Part shown: positions 1 through 7,226 of the stretch, one piece after another
How positions within the stretch are numbered: the stretch's first letter is position 1
Layout: each line of letters begins with the position of its first letter
Assembly: GCA_036394195.1 (NCBI GenBank)
Contig: DASWFO010000187.1
Coordinates: 1 to 49,056 of the forward strand
From: DATJPD01 sp036394195
Lineage (GTDB): Bacteria > Pseudomonadota > Alphaproteobacteria > CACIAM-22H2
Direction of reading: 5' to 3'
Length of the DNA stretch: 49,056 bases
Notes under the pieces: generated by a model
Databases searched by the model: none
What the model saw: the letters and a program-made list of their open reading frames with translations, nothing else
Told to the model about the DNA's origin: nothing
Made by a program: the position numbers and the translations under genes

Positions 1-155
1 CGGTGCTGGCGGATCCATTGGTCGCCACGCGCCTCGCCGAGACCGGCCAGGTCGTTAATTTCGGCGGACCCGCCGAGTTCGCCGCCGCGATCGATCAGCA
101 GCGCGCCCAAGCGGCCGCCACCGGCAAGCTACTCGGTATCCGGCAAGCCGATTGA
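1..155 (+). CDS. Tripartite tricarboxylate transporter substrate-binding protein (Bug/TctC family), C-terminal end only
   Basis: The reading frame is open from the window edge (first full codon at base 3) to a TGA at 153-155, giving about 50 residues. They contain the typical end of a Bug/TctC periplasmic binding protein: a helix with RLAETGQVV, the turn GGPAEFAAAI and a final helix with a short LGI tail. Members of this family sit in the periplasm and deliver carboxylates or other small organic acids to TctAB-type or orphan systems. Start, signal peptide and ligand-contacting residues lie outside the window, so the ligand cannot be inferred. The family call rests on the C-terminal pattern alone. 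Confidence 0.7.
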   Translation, partial: VLADPLVATRLAETGQVVNFGGPAEFAAAIDQQRAQAAATGKLLGIRQAD

Positions 156-219
156 GACTCGACGCAGGATTTGCGGGCTTGCGGCGTGAAATAGGCTGGT
201 CACTGTAGAGGAGGATGCC

Positions 220-858
220 GTGAGCCCCTTCACCCCGCCTCTGTCCCGCCGCCGCCTGCTGATGGCGAGCACGGCGGCTGTGCTCGTGCCGCGCTGGGGT
301 GCGGCAGCCGAAATGGCGACCCCGGTGCAGGAGGAGGGGCCGTTCTATCCGCGGTCGTTTCCGCTCGATGTCGACAACGATCTGGTGCGCGTCAGCGGCC
401 GTGACGGGCAAGCCGCCGGCGACATCCTGCATGTGATCGGACGGGTGCTCGACGTCAACGGCCGGCCGGTGCAGGGCGCCCAGCTCGAGATCTGGCAGTG
501 CGACAGGTTCGGCGTCTATCACTACGTGAACGACCGTTCGGGCCGTCAGGATCCGGATTTTCAGGGCTACGGCCGCACGATAGCCGCAGCCGACGGCGCC
601 TATCGCTTCCGCACCATCCGCCCGGTGCCCTATCCCGGACGCACGCCGCATATCCACTTCATCGTCAGGCCGCCCGCAGCACCCCGGCTGACGACCCAGA
701 TGTATGTCGCCGGTGAGCCGCGCAACGACAGCGATTTTCTCTTGCGCTCCATCCGCGATCCCGCGGCGCGGGCGCGCGTGATCGTGCCGCTCGAAGCCGC
801 CGGCGACATCGAAAACGGGGCGCTGCTGGGCAAGTTCGACATCATCCTCGGCGCCTAG
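220..858 (+). CDS. Exported intradiol ring-cleavage dioxygenase
   Basis: This 212-residue protein looks like a member of the protocatechuate/catechol intradiol dioxygenase family, which uses non-haem Fe(III) to cleave catechol rings between the hydroxyls. Residues 72-150 carry the beta-sandwich core. Likely iron ligands are Tyr100 (after EIWQ), Tyr138 (in PVPYPGR), His144 and His146 (in PHIHF). The N-terminus has SRRRLLM followed by a hydrophobic stretch and Ala-rich cleavage region, a Tat-like signal, so export of a folded metalloenzyme is plausible. The GTG start at 220 follows a purine-rich GAGGAGG at 208-214. It is about 30 residues shorter than catabolic PcaH. This single-gene exported type has no alpha subunit beside it and its substrate is unknown. 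Confidence 0.85.
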   Translation: MSPFTPPLSRRRLLMASTAAVLVPRWGAAAEMATPVQEEGPFYPRSFPLDVDNDLVRVSGRDGQAAGDILHVIGRVLDVNGRPVQGAQLEIWQCDRFGVYHYVNDRSGRQDPDFQGYGRTIAAADGAYRFRTIRPVPYPGRTPHIHFIVRPPAAPRLTTQMYVAGEPRNDSDFLLRSIRDPAARARVIVPLEAAGDIENGALLGKFDIILGA

Positions 859-956
859 CCGCCTCCGGGTCGGCCGGAGATTCTTGACAGCCGTCAATGT
901 GCGCCGCGTGCGCGCGTGCTTGCTTGCCGTCACGGCAGTGGCGGAAGGCGAACGGC

Positions 957-1424
957 ATGAGGGCGACAGCGACGATCACGGTTCTGGCGCTGGTGAGTGG
1001 CTGCGTGGCGGCGCCGAGCGGGCCGACCGTCTCAGTGCTGCCGGCCCCGGGCAAGCCGTTCGAGCGGTTCGCCGAGGAAGACGCCTACTGCAAGCAGTTC
1101 GCGCGCCAGCAGGTCACGGGCGCTCCCGAGCAGGCCAACGATCAGGTGATCGCGAGCGCGGTGGTCGGCACCGTTCTGGGCACCGCGCTGGGTGGTGCCA
1201 TCGCCGGCGGCCAGGGGGCCGGCGTTGGTGCCACGGCGGGGACGCTGCTCGGCACCGGCACCGCATCGGGGAACAGCGCCTGGTCGCAGATGAGCGTCCA
1301 GCAGCGCTACAACATTGCCTACATGCAGTGCATGTACGCCAAGGGCAATCAGATTCCCGGCTACACGGTCGTCGCCGCACCCTATGCGCCGCCGCTGCCC
1401 CCGCCGGCGGTGGTCGTCCCGTGA
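957..1424 (+). CDS. Glycine-zipper lipoprotein of unknown function
   Basis: The protein has 155 residues. The chosen ATG at 957 follows a GGAAGG ribosome site and gives a compact lipoprotein signal ending in VSGC (Cys16), so it is probably anchored to a membrane. A Gly/Ala-rich segment (about residues 63-95) has the small-residue spacing of glycine-zipper membrane proteins. The C-terminus is Pro-rich (PPLPPPAVVVP). Two Cys residues flank the zipper. The frame stays open upstream to 897, but the longer start would bury the lipobox. Proteins of this kind are frequent in alphaproteobacterial envelopes, and no specific role can be assigned. Confidence 0.75.
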   Translation: MRATATITVLALVSGCVAAPSGPTVSVLPAPGKPFERFAEEDAYCKQFARQQVTGAPEQANDQVIASAVVGTVLGTALGGAIAGGQGAGVGATAGTLLGTGTASGNSAWSQMSVQQRYNIAYMQCMYAKGNQIPGYTVVAAPYAPPLPPPAVVVP

Positions 1425-1431
1425 TCGGCGA

Positions 1432-2523
1432 TCAGGAGAACGGCTCGTAACTCCGCAGCGCCGGCAGCACCTCGCGGCCGAACAGCCGGATCGAGCGCAT
1501 CAGGTCGGCCTCCGGCAGGTCGGCAAAGTTGAACTCGCCCATGAACGTGTTGAACATCCCCGTCCCGGCGGCGCGGCGCAGCTTGTCCGTGACCGTCTTC
1601 GGCGAGCCGATGAACACCAGTTCGTGCTTCAGGATGTAATCGGGATCGAAGATGTTGGACATGATCTCGGCGGCGCCCGGCTCGCCGCGGCCGTGGAAGC
1701 GCAGCTTGTTCTTGGCGACGCGGTCTTCGAAGCTGTCGCCGGCAGCGCCCAGCGGCAGCAGCCCTTCATACGCGCGGCTGGCGCGGAACGCCGCGACCTC
1801 GAGCGCCTTCTCATCGGTCTCGTCCACATAGACGACGGTGCTGTAGCCGATGTTCGGCGTCTGCGCGTGGCCGGCCTTGCGCCAGTCGGCGAGGAACTTC
1901 CGGTAACGCGGGGTGGCTTCCGCGCGCGGAAAGCTGATGAAATAGCCCGGATTAACGCCGTTCGCGGCGCAGAACTCGAGCGTCTGCGGATCGCGGCTCA
2001 TCATCCACAGCGGCGGATGCGGCCGCTGGATGGGCAGCACGGCGAGCTTGGCGCTCTCGGTGTGGTGGTTGTCGCCATGGAAGGAGAACGGCTGCTTGTC
2101 GCCGTAGGCGGCGCGGAGATAGGCGACGAATTCCAGGGTCGGCGATTTGCGGAAATTGTAGTCGATGCCGAACGGCTCGAAATACGCCCCGGTGATTCCG
2201 GGGACGAGGCCGCATTCGAAGCGTCCGCCGAGCATCTGGTCGACGATCGCGATCTCCTCGGCCAGGCGCAGCGGGTTGTAGAGCGGCACGACGTAGCCCA
2301 TGGAGCCGACGCGCAGTCGCTTGGTCCGCGCACCGCCGCCGACGGCGTAGAGCGACGGTGCCGACATCCAGCTCTCGTCGGGGCGGAAGTGATGCTCGAC
2401 GCAGAAGCTGAAGTCGAACTCCAGCTCGTCACAAAGCTGCAGCTCCCGCCACAGCTGGTCGTAGCGCTGCTGCGCGGTCATGCCGGGCTTGCCCCAGACA
2501 TGCGAAAAGTGGGCGAATTTCAT
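1432..2523 (-). CDS. LLM-class flavin-dependent oxidoreductase (luciferase-like monooxygenase)
   Basis: This is a 363-residue TIM-barrel protein of the bacterial luciferase family, which uses reduced flavin supplied by a separate reductase to oxygenate organic substrates. Family marks include the N-terminal strand MKFAHFSHVWG, the EHHF motif near residue 65 (FCVEHHFRPDE), a LRVGSMGYVVPLYNPLRLAEE segment typical of the flavin side, and GSPKTVTDKLRR near the C-terminus. Length is normal for the class. It is convergent with the lipoprotein gene, 7 nt away. The true substrate (alkane, sulfonate, nitrilotriacetate-like or other) cannot be told from sequence. Confidence 0.9.
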   Translation of the reverse strand: MKFAHFSHVWGKPGMTAQQRYDQLWRELQLCDELEFDFSFCVEHHFRPDESWMSAPSLYAVGGGARTKRLRVGSMGYVVPLYNPLRLAEEIAIVDQMLGGRFECGLVPGITGAYFEPFGIDYNFRKSPTLEFVAYLRAAYGDKQPFSFHGDNHHTESAKLAVLPIQRPHPPLWMMSRDPQTLEFCAANGVNPGYFISFPRAEATPRYRKFLADWRKAGHAQTPNIGYSTVVYVDETDEKALEVAAFRASRAYEGLLPLGAAGDSFEDRVAKNKLRFHGRGEPGAAEIMSNIFDPDYILKHELVFIGSPKTVTDKLRRAAGTGMFNTFMGEFNFADLPEADLMRSIRLFGREVLPALRSYEPFS

Positions 2524-2645
2524 TCACGTCTCGTGGTTGGTGGGCGTTTCATCGGCCGGACCGGCCGGTTCAGGACTTTATGAGCTGGCCGGCGGTTTCG
2601 CCAGTGCGGCGGTCCCGGCCGGCCCTGAAATAACCGCGGCCGGCC

Positions 2646-2673
2646 TGTCGGAATCGGGCATAGTCGTTCGTCC
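2646..2673 (+). promoter_or_regulatory. ECF42-type promoter 1
   Basis: TGTCGGA at 2646-2652 and TTCGTCC at 2667-2673 are separated by exactly 14 nt. The same two heptamers with the same spacing occur at 4363-4390. The element lies 22 nt before the first gene of the YCII-sigma operon. As I recall, characterised ECF42 sigma factors recognise a TGTCGA-like -35 and a short CG(A/T)C-like -10 in front of DGPF genes, which this fits. Autoregulation of the sigma operon is inferred. Confidence 0.65.
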
Positions 2674-2695
2674 TCAGGGAAATCAAGGAGAAGCC

Positions 2696-3076
2696 ATGCT
2701 TTATGCCGTCCTGTGCTACCACGACGAGGCGGAGGTCACGAGTTGGACGAAGGCGCAGGATGACGCCTTCCTGGCCAAGCGGGCTGTGGTGATGCAAAAG
2801 GTGGCTGCGACCGGAAAACTGGGCCCGGTCGCCCGGCTCATGCCGACGTCTGCGGCGACGACGGTGCGTATGGGCCGCGAACCTGTGGTGATCGACGGTC
2901 CGTTCGCCGAGACCAAGGAACAGCTTCTCGGCTTCTACATAATCGATTGTGCGACCCTCGAGGATGCGATCGCGTTCGTCCGAGAGTTGGGCCATGGCGA
3001 AACCGGGGGCTTCGAAATCCGGCCTTTGAGGATCCTCCTGCCGGGCAAGCCGCTCAGTCTCGGGAGTCCGGCGTGA
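2696..3076 (+). CDS. YCII-related DGPF-domain protein, first gene of sigma operon
   Basis: This 126-residue protein is of the YCII/DGPF family (dimeric alpha-beta ferredoxin-like fold). The name-giving motif is VVIDGPFAETKEQLLGF near residues 62-78. The ATG at 2696 is preceded by AAGGAG at 2685-2690. The stop overlaps the sigma factor GTG start (GTGA, 3073-3076), so the two are translationally coupled. In many genomes DGPF proteins are encoded beside ECF42 sigma factors, and their biochemical function is not established. An upstream extension of the frame to 2480 exists but lacks a ribosome site and is not used here. Confidence 0.9.
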   Translation: MLYAVLCYHDEAEVTSWTKAQDDAFLAKRAVVMQKVAATGKLGPVARLMPTSAATTVRMGREPVVIDGPFAETKEQLLGFYIIDCATLEDAIAFVRELGHGETGGFEIRPLRILLPGKPLSLGSPA

Positions 3077-4326
3077 CCGATCTCGCCTGGATCGACGGCG
3101 CGCTGACGGCTGCGCGTCCCCAGGCGATCGGCGCGCTGCTCCGCTATTTCCGCGACCTCGACCGGGCCGAGGAAGCGTTCCAGGAGGCGTGCCTGCGCGC
3201 GCTGAAGAATTGGCCGGTGAACGGCCCGCCGCGCGATCCGGCAGCCTGGCTCATCATGGTCGGGCGCAATGCAGCGCTCGATGACGTCCGTCGCCGCAGC
3301 AAGACCGAGGCGTTGCCCCCGGACGACATCATCTCGGACCTCGACGACGCCGAAGCGAACCTCGCCGACCGGCTCGACAACTCACACTATCGCGACGACG
3401 TGCTCCGCCTCCTCTTCATCTGCTGTCATCCCGACCTGCCGGCGGTCCAGCAGGTGGCTCTTGCACTCCGCATCGTCTCCGGCCTGTCGGTGGCAGAGAT
3501 CGCGCGCGCGTTCCTGGTCAGCGACAGCGCCATGGAGCAACGCATCACCCGCGCCAAGAGCCGCGTCGCTAGGGCCGACGTGCCATTCGAGACGCCGGGC
3601 GCGGTCGAGCGGGCCGAGCGCGTCGGCACCGTGGCGGCGATGATCTACCTGCTGTTCAACGAAGGCTACTCGGCCAGCGGCGGCACGGCGCATATCCGCG
3701 GCACGCTATGCGACGAAGCGATCCGGCTCGCCCGGCTGCTGTTGCGGCTCTTCCCCACCGAACCGGAGATCATGGGCCTCCTGGCCCTCCTGCTTCTGCA
3801 GCATGCGCGCGCACCCGCCCGGCTCGATGCCGACGGTGCGATCGTCCTGCTCGACGATCAGGATCGCGGCCTGTGGAACCGCGACCTGTTCGCCGAGGGC
3901 CTGGCGTTGATCGACAAGGCGATGCGTCACCGCCGTCCCGGTCCGTATCTGGTCCAGGCGGCGATCGCCGGCGTCCACGCGCATGCGGCACGACCCGAAG
4001 ACACCGATTGGGGCGAGATCGATCAGCTTTACGCGGTGTTGGAGCGCCTGCAGCCGTCGCCGGTGGTGACGCTCAACCGGGCCGTCGCCGTCGCCAAGGT
4101 CCGCGGCGCCGCCGCGGCCCTGGAGATGGTCGAGCCGCTCGCGGGTCAGCTGTCCGGCTATTTCCACTTCTTCGGCGTCAAGGGCTTCCTCCTGAAGGAG
4201 CTCGGCCGCGCCGATGAGGCGCGCGTCGCCTTCGACCGGGCGATCGCGCTCGCCCGCACGCCGCAGGAAGCCGCCCATATCCGGCTGCACCTTGACCGGT
4301 TGATGAACGACCGGCAGACCGCCTGA
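3073..4326 (+). CDS. RNA polymerase sigma factor, ECF42 group (DUF6596/TPR C-terminal extension)
   Basis: This 417-residue ECF sigma factor directs RNA polymerase to a small regulon. Sigma-2 occupies roughly residues 10-75 (LLRYFRDLDRAEEAFQEA through WLIMVGRNAALDDVRR). Sigma-4 occupies roughly 105-170 (LRLLFICCHPDLP, LSVAEIARAFLVS, ITRAKSR). The long C-terminal half contains the hallmark LFNEGY and TPR-like helices (VVTLNRAVAVAKVRG, GYFHFFGVKGFLLKELGRADEA). This architecture, plus DGPF genes on both sides, is diagnostic for ECF42, whose C-terminal extension replaces an anti-sigma factor. GTG at 3073 is chosen because it overlaps the upstream stop and gives the family N-terminus. The signal sensed is unknown. 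Confidence 0.92.
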   Translation: MTDLAWIDGALTAARPQAIGALLRYFRDLDRAEEAFQEACLRALKNWPVNGPPRDPAAWLIMVGRNAALDDVRRRSKTEALPPDDIISDLDDAEANLADRLDNSHYRDDVLRLLFICCHPDLPAVQQVALALRIVSGLSVAEIARAFLVSDSAMEQRITRAKSRVARADVPFETPGAVERAERVGTVAAMIYLLFNEGYSASGGTAHIRGTLCDEAIRLARLLLRLFPTEPEIMGLLALLLLQHARAPARLDADGAIVLLDDQDRGLWNRDLFAEGLALIDKAMRHRRPGPYLVQAAIAGVHAHAARPEDTDWGEIDQLYAVLERLQPSPVVTLNRAVAVAKVRGAAAALEMVEPLAGQLSGYFHFFGVKGFLLKELGRADEARVAFDRAIALARTPQEAAHIRLHLDRLMNDRQTA

Positions 4327-4362
4327 TCCGCCGACCCGCTTTCACGAAAATTTCGCTTTCTT

Positions 4363-4390
4363 TGTCGGACGGGGGCCGGTCCATTCGTCC
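4363..4390 (+). promoter_or_regulatory. ECF42-type promoter 2
   Basis: TGTCGGA at 4363-4369, 14 nt, then TTCGTCC at 4384-4390. The heptamers and spacing are identical to the element at 2646-2673, while the 14-nt spacer differs. It lies 51 nt before the ATG of the second DGPF operon. Identical boxes around an unrelated spacer argue for functional constraint and control by the adjacent sigma factor. Confidence 0.65.
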
Positions 4391-4441
4391 TTGGGCTGTC
4401 GAACCCGTGCCGTCGAGCACCGGTAGGTAAGGAGACAAACC

Positions 4442-4855
4442 ATGCGTTTCATGATCTTGCGCAAGGCCGACAAGAAGACCGAAGCCGGCGTGATGCCGAA
4501 CGAACAGCTCCTCGCCGCCATGGGCAGATACGCCGAGGAGATGGCCAAGGCCGGCGTGATGCTGGGCGGCGAGGGACTGCAGCCGACCTCGAAAGGGACG
4601 CGCGTCCGGTTCGCCGGCGGCAAGCCGACCGTCATCGACGGCCCATTCACCGAATCGAAGGAGCTGCTCGCCGGCTACTTCATGATCCAGGTGAAGTCGA
4701 AGCAGGAGGCGATCGACTGGGTCAAGCTCTGGCCGCTTCTCGACGGCGACGTCGAGCTCGAGATCCGGCAGGTGTTCGAGCCGGAGGATTTCGGCCCCAG
4801 CGAGACGATCGATCGCGAGATCGAGCTCCGCAAAGAGCTCGCGAAGAAGAAGTAG
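4442..4855 (+). CDS. YCII-related DGPF-domain protein
   Basis: This 137-residue DGPF protein begins MRFMILRKADKKTEAG and carries the motif VIDGPFTESKELLAGYF near residue 66. It ends in a charged helix (REIELRKELAKKK) absent from the first DGPF protein. TAAGGAG at 4428-4434 supports the ATG. It is the first gene after the second ECF42-like promoter and is followed on the same strand by VOC, SRPBCC and another DGPF gene. It is a close paralogue of the protein at 5892-6302 and is probably part of the sigma factor regulon. The reaction is unknown. Confidence 0.9.
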   Translation: MRFMILRKADKKTEAGVMPNEQLLAAMGRYAEEMAKAGVMLGGEGLQPTSKGTRVRFAGGKPTVIDGPFTESKELLAGYFMIQVKSKQEAIDWVKLWPLLDGDVELEIRQVFEPEDFGPSETIDREIELRKELAKKK

Positions 4856-4894
4856 GCCGTAAAGTCATCAACCCCAACCACGCGAGGCGAGACC

Positions 4895-5308
4895 ATGCTG
4901 GTTCAACCCTATCTTATGTTCGATGGACGCACCGACGAGGCGCTCGAGTTCTATCGGCGCGTGCTGGGCGCCGAAGTCATGATGCTGATGCGCTTCAAGG
5001 ACAGCCCGGATCCCAACATGTGCGCCCCGGGAGCCGGCGACAAGGTGATGCATGCCTGCGTCCGCATCGGCGAGACGACTGTGATGGCATCGGACGGCCG
5101 CTGCCAGGGGCAGCCGAACTTCCAGGGCTTCGCGCTGTCGATCACCGCGCCCAGCGTCGCCGAGGCCGACCGGCTGTTCGCAGCGCTCAGCGAGGGCGGC
5201 CAGGTGCAGATGGCCCTGACCAAGACCTTCTTCTCGCCGCGCTTCGGCATGGCCGCCGACCGTTTCGGCGTGTCCTGGATGGTCTATTGCGACCCGAAGG
5301 CGGCCTGA
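4895..5308 (+). CDS. VOC family protein (PhnB-like glyoxalase/dioxygenase fold)
   Basis: This 137-residue member of the vicinal oxygen chelate superfamily is of the PhnB/3-demethylubiquinone-methyltransferase-like type. It begins MLVQPYLMFDGRTDEALEFYRRVLGAEV and ends with FGVSWMVYCDPKAA, both typical. The protein probably dimerises through paired beta-alpha-beta-beta-beta units. Metal-ligand positions are not obvious and PhnB-like members often lack known activity. It lies 39 nt after a DGPF gene and 1 nt before the SRPBCC gene. Such VOC genes are common in ECF42 neighbourhoods. Confidence 0.88.
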   Translation: MLVQPYLMFDGRTDEALEFYRRVLGAEVMMLMRFKDSPDPNMCAPGAGDKVMHACVRIGETTVMASDGRCQGQPNFQGFALSITAPSVAEADRLFAALSEGGQVQMALTKTFFSPRFGMAADRFGVSWMVYCDPKAA

Positions 5309-5309
5309 C

Positions 5310-5846
5310 ATGCTCAAAGCCCTCGCCATTGTCGGCGCCGTTGTGGTTGTGCTGGTCGCTGCCGTTCTGGTCGTGGCCGCGACCAAGCCCGCCACATTCC
5401 GCGTCGCCCGGACGGCCACCATTAAGGCGCCGCCGGAGAAGATCTTTGCCCTTATCGATGACTTCCAGAAATGGGGGACCTGGTCGCCCTACGAGAAGCT
5501 GGATCCGGCGATGCAGCGAACCTACGGCGCCACGACCAGGGGCAAGGATGCCGTGTATGCCTGGGACGGGAACAGCAAGGTCGGGGCCGGTCGGATGGAG
5601 ATCGTCGAAGATTCTTCGCCGTCCAAGGTCACGATCAAGCTGGATTTCGCGCGGCCCTTCGAAGCCCACAACGTCGCCGAGTTCACGCTTAAACCCGAGG
5701 GCAACGCGACGACCGTCACCTGGGCGATGGACGGTCCCTTCGCCTATGTCGCGAAAGTGATGAGCGTTTTTTTTGACATGGACAGCATGATCGGCAAGGA
5801 ATTCGAAACCGGTCTGGCCAACCTGAAGGCTCTGGCCGAAGCGTAA
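5310..5846 (+). CDS. Membrane-anchored SRPBCC (polyketide cyclase-like) protein
   Basis: The protein has 178 residues. A single hydrophobic segment at about residues 4-25 (LAIVGAVVVVLVAAVLVVAA) is followed by an SRPBCC/START-like ligand-binding domain with PEKIFALIDDFQKWGTWSPYEKLDP and VTWAMDGPF. The anchor places the domain on the outer face of the cytoplasmic membrane or leaves it periplasmic. SRPBCC proteins bind hydrophobic ligands in a deep cavity, and the ligand here is unknown. The ATG lies 1 nt after the VOC stop, implying co-translation. Confidence 0.88.
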   Translation: MLKALAIVGAVVVVLVAAVLVVAATKPATFRVARTATIKAPPEKIFALIDDFQKWGTWSPYEKLDPAMQRTYGATTRGKDAVYAWDGNSKVGAGRMEIVEDSSPSKVTIKLDFARPFEAHNVAEFTLKPEGNATTVTWAMDGPFAYVAKVMSVFFDMDSMIGKEFETGLANLKALAEA

Positions 5847-5891
5847 GCGGCGCGGTTTCCGCCCCACGCGCTCAAACGTAAGGAGGCAATC

Positions 5892-6302
5892 GTGCGGTTC
5901 ATGATCCTGCGCAAGGCTGACAAAGTCACCGAAGGGGGTCGGCCACCCGAGGAGCTCCTCGCCGCCATGGCCAAGTACGCCGAGGAGATGGCGCAGGCCG
6001 GCGTGCTGCTGGCCGGCTCGGGGCTGCAGCCGACCTCGAAGGGTGCGCGCATCCGGTTCGCGGGCGGCAAGCCGACCGTGATGGACGGCCCGTTCACCGA
6101 ATCGAAGGAGCTGCTGGCCGGCTACTTCCTCATCGAGGTCCGGTCCAAGCCGGAGGCGATCGACTGGGCCAGGCGCTGGCCACCGGTCGACGCCAACGTT
6201 GAGCTCGAGGTCCGGGAGGTCGTGGAGGCGGCCGACTGCGTGGTCAGCCGGGCGATCGAACGCGAGATTGAACGCCGCAAAGAGCTAGCGGCTACGAAGT
6301 AG
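5892..6302 (+). CDS. YCII-related DGPF-domain protein (paralogue)
   Basis: This 136-residue DGPF protein is clearly a duplicate of the one at 4442-4855: same MRFMILRKADK start, same LLAAMxxYAEEMAxAGV helix, same MDGPFTESKELLAGYF motif and the same charged C-terminal tail (IEREIERRKEL). A GTG start at 5892 follows AAGGAGG at 5880-5886. There is no separate ECF42-like promoter upstream, so it is probably transcribed with the 4442 operon. Three DGPF genes for one sigma factor is at the high end of what I would expect. Confidence 0.9.
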   Translation: MRFMILRKADKVTEGGRPPEELLAAMAKYAEEMAQAGVLLAGSGLQPTSKGARIRFAGGKPTVMDGPFTESKELLAGYFLIEVRSKPEAIDWARRWPPVDANVELEVREVVEAADCVVSRAIEREIERRKELAATK

Positions 6303-6338
6303 CGCCGTCGATCCATCACCCGAACCGCGACGAATGTC

Positions 6339-6821
6339 ATGAGCCCCCTCAACTGCCTCGAGAAGCCCGAGCGCGAACTGGTCATCACCCGTCTCCTGGA
6401 GGCGCGGCCCGAGCGCGTGTTCAAGGCGTGGACCGACCCGACCCAGTTGCGGCAGTGGTGGGGCCCCAACGGCTTCACCGCTCCGGTTTGCGAGATCGAG
6501 GCCCGCCCGGGCGGCCGTTTGCGGATCGTCATGCGGGCGCCGGACGGCGCCGAGTATCCGATGACCGGGATCGTCCGCGAGATCGCGGCACCGGGCCGGC
6601 TGGTGTTCACCAATATTCCGGTCGACGAGAAGGGCGATGCGCTTCTCGACGGGCTCACCGCCGTGACATTCGGCGACGCGGGGGCCCGGACGAAACTCAC
6701 CGTCGAGAGTCGCGCCGTCGGCATCGGTCGGGTCGCCCATGTCGCGCGCATGCTCGACGGCATGGACGCCGGGTGGGCGCAAACCATCGACCGCCTGGCG
6801 GCTTACGTCGCCGGCCGCTGA
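6339..6821 (+). CDS. SRPBCC (AHSA1-like) domain protein
   Basis: This 160-residue protein is of the activator-of-Hsp90-homologue-1-like SRPBCC group. It has LVITRLLEARPERVFKAWTDPTQLRQWWGP near residue 11, GRLRIVMRAPDG and a closing helix GMDAGWAQTIDRLAAYVAG. Despite the name these bacterial proteins are stand-alone ligand-binding proteins. It follows the third DGPF gene by 36 nt and precedes an ArsR-type gene. The ATG at 6339 has no strong ribosome site, so it may depend on read-through from upstream. The ligand is unknown. Confidence 0.88.
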   Translation: MSPLNCLEKPERELVITRLLEARPERVFKAWTDPTQLRQWWGPNGFTAPVCEIEARPGGRLRIVMRAPDGAEYPMTGIVREIAAPGRLVFTNIPVDEKGDALLDGLTAVTFGDAGARTKLTVESRAVGIGRVAHVARMLDGMDAGWAQTIDRLAAYVAGR

Positions 6822-6831
6822 GCGGCGGCGC

Positions 6832-6886
6832 TTGACAAACTCCGGCGCGCCCTCATAGTTAAGCACATGCTTAACTATGAGGGCGC
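6832..6886 (+). promoter_or_regulatory. arsR-type promoter and 40-nt palindromic operator over the start codon
   Basis: A consensus TTGACA (-35) lies at 6832-6837 and a CATAGT (-10-like) at 6854-6859, spacing 16. A perfect 19-bp inverted repeat (arms 6847-6865 and 6868-6886, 2-nt gap) overlaps the -10 and is centred on the ATG at 6867. The arm core is CATAGTTAAGCA. Transcription should begin within a base or two of the ATG, so the mRNA is probably leaderless. ArsR/SdpR regulators often bind such TTAAGCA-type palindromes. Repressor binding here would block the promoter. Confidence 0.75.
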
Positions 6887-7226
6887 AGCCCCGCTCGATC
6901 TCGTGTTCCAAGCGCTGGCCGACCCCGGGCGGCGGGTCATGGTCGAACGGCTGGCCCGCGGGCCGGCGTCGGTCAGCGACCTGGCGGCACCGCTCGACAT
7001 GTCGCTGCCGGCGGTGATGCAGCATCTGCAGGTGCTGGAGGCGAGCGGCCTCGTCCGGTCCGAGAAGGTCGGCCGGGTGCGCACCTGCCGGATCGAGCCG
7101 GCGGGCCTGCGCAAGGCCGAAGCCTGGATCGCCGGCCGCCGCGCCATGTGGGAACGCGCTCTCGACCGGCTCGGCGAATACCTTGCGGCTCAAGACGACC
7201 CAGCACATCCACGGAGAAAGTCATGA
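6867..7226 (+). CDS. ArsR/SmtB family winged-helix transcriptional regulator
   Basis: This 119-residue regulator has an HTH at about residues 32-70 (ASVSDLAAPLDMSLPAVMQHLQVLEASGLV) and wing EKVGRVRTCRIEPAGL. It lacks the ELCVCDL cysteine motif of arsenic or cadmium sensors, so it is not an obvious metal sensor. ArsR proteins paired with SRPBCC genes, as here, form a widespread SdpR-like group. The first codons (MLNYEGA) are dictated by the operator palindrome. No ribosome site is visible upstream. The stop overlaps the next ATG by ATGA. Confidence 0.92.
   Translation: MLNYEGAAPLDLVFQALADPGRRVMVERLARGPASVSDLAAPLDMSLPAVMQHLQVLEASGLVRSEKVGRVRTCRIEPAGLRKAEAWIAGRRAMWERALDRLGEYLAAQDDPAHPRRKS

Noticed and set aside
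884..897. TTGACA within a small inverted repeat TTGAC-N4-GTCAA upstream of the glycine-zipper lipoprotein
   Set aside because: No -10 like sequence is found at 16-18 nt downstream, so a promoter cannot be supported.
4397..4402. TGTCGA close to the second DGPF gene as the ECF42 -35 element
   Set aside because: No CG(A/T)C box lies at the proper distance downstream; TGTCGGA at 4363 with TTCGTCC at 4384 repeats exactly elsewhere and is preferred.
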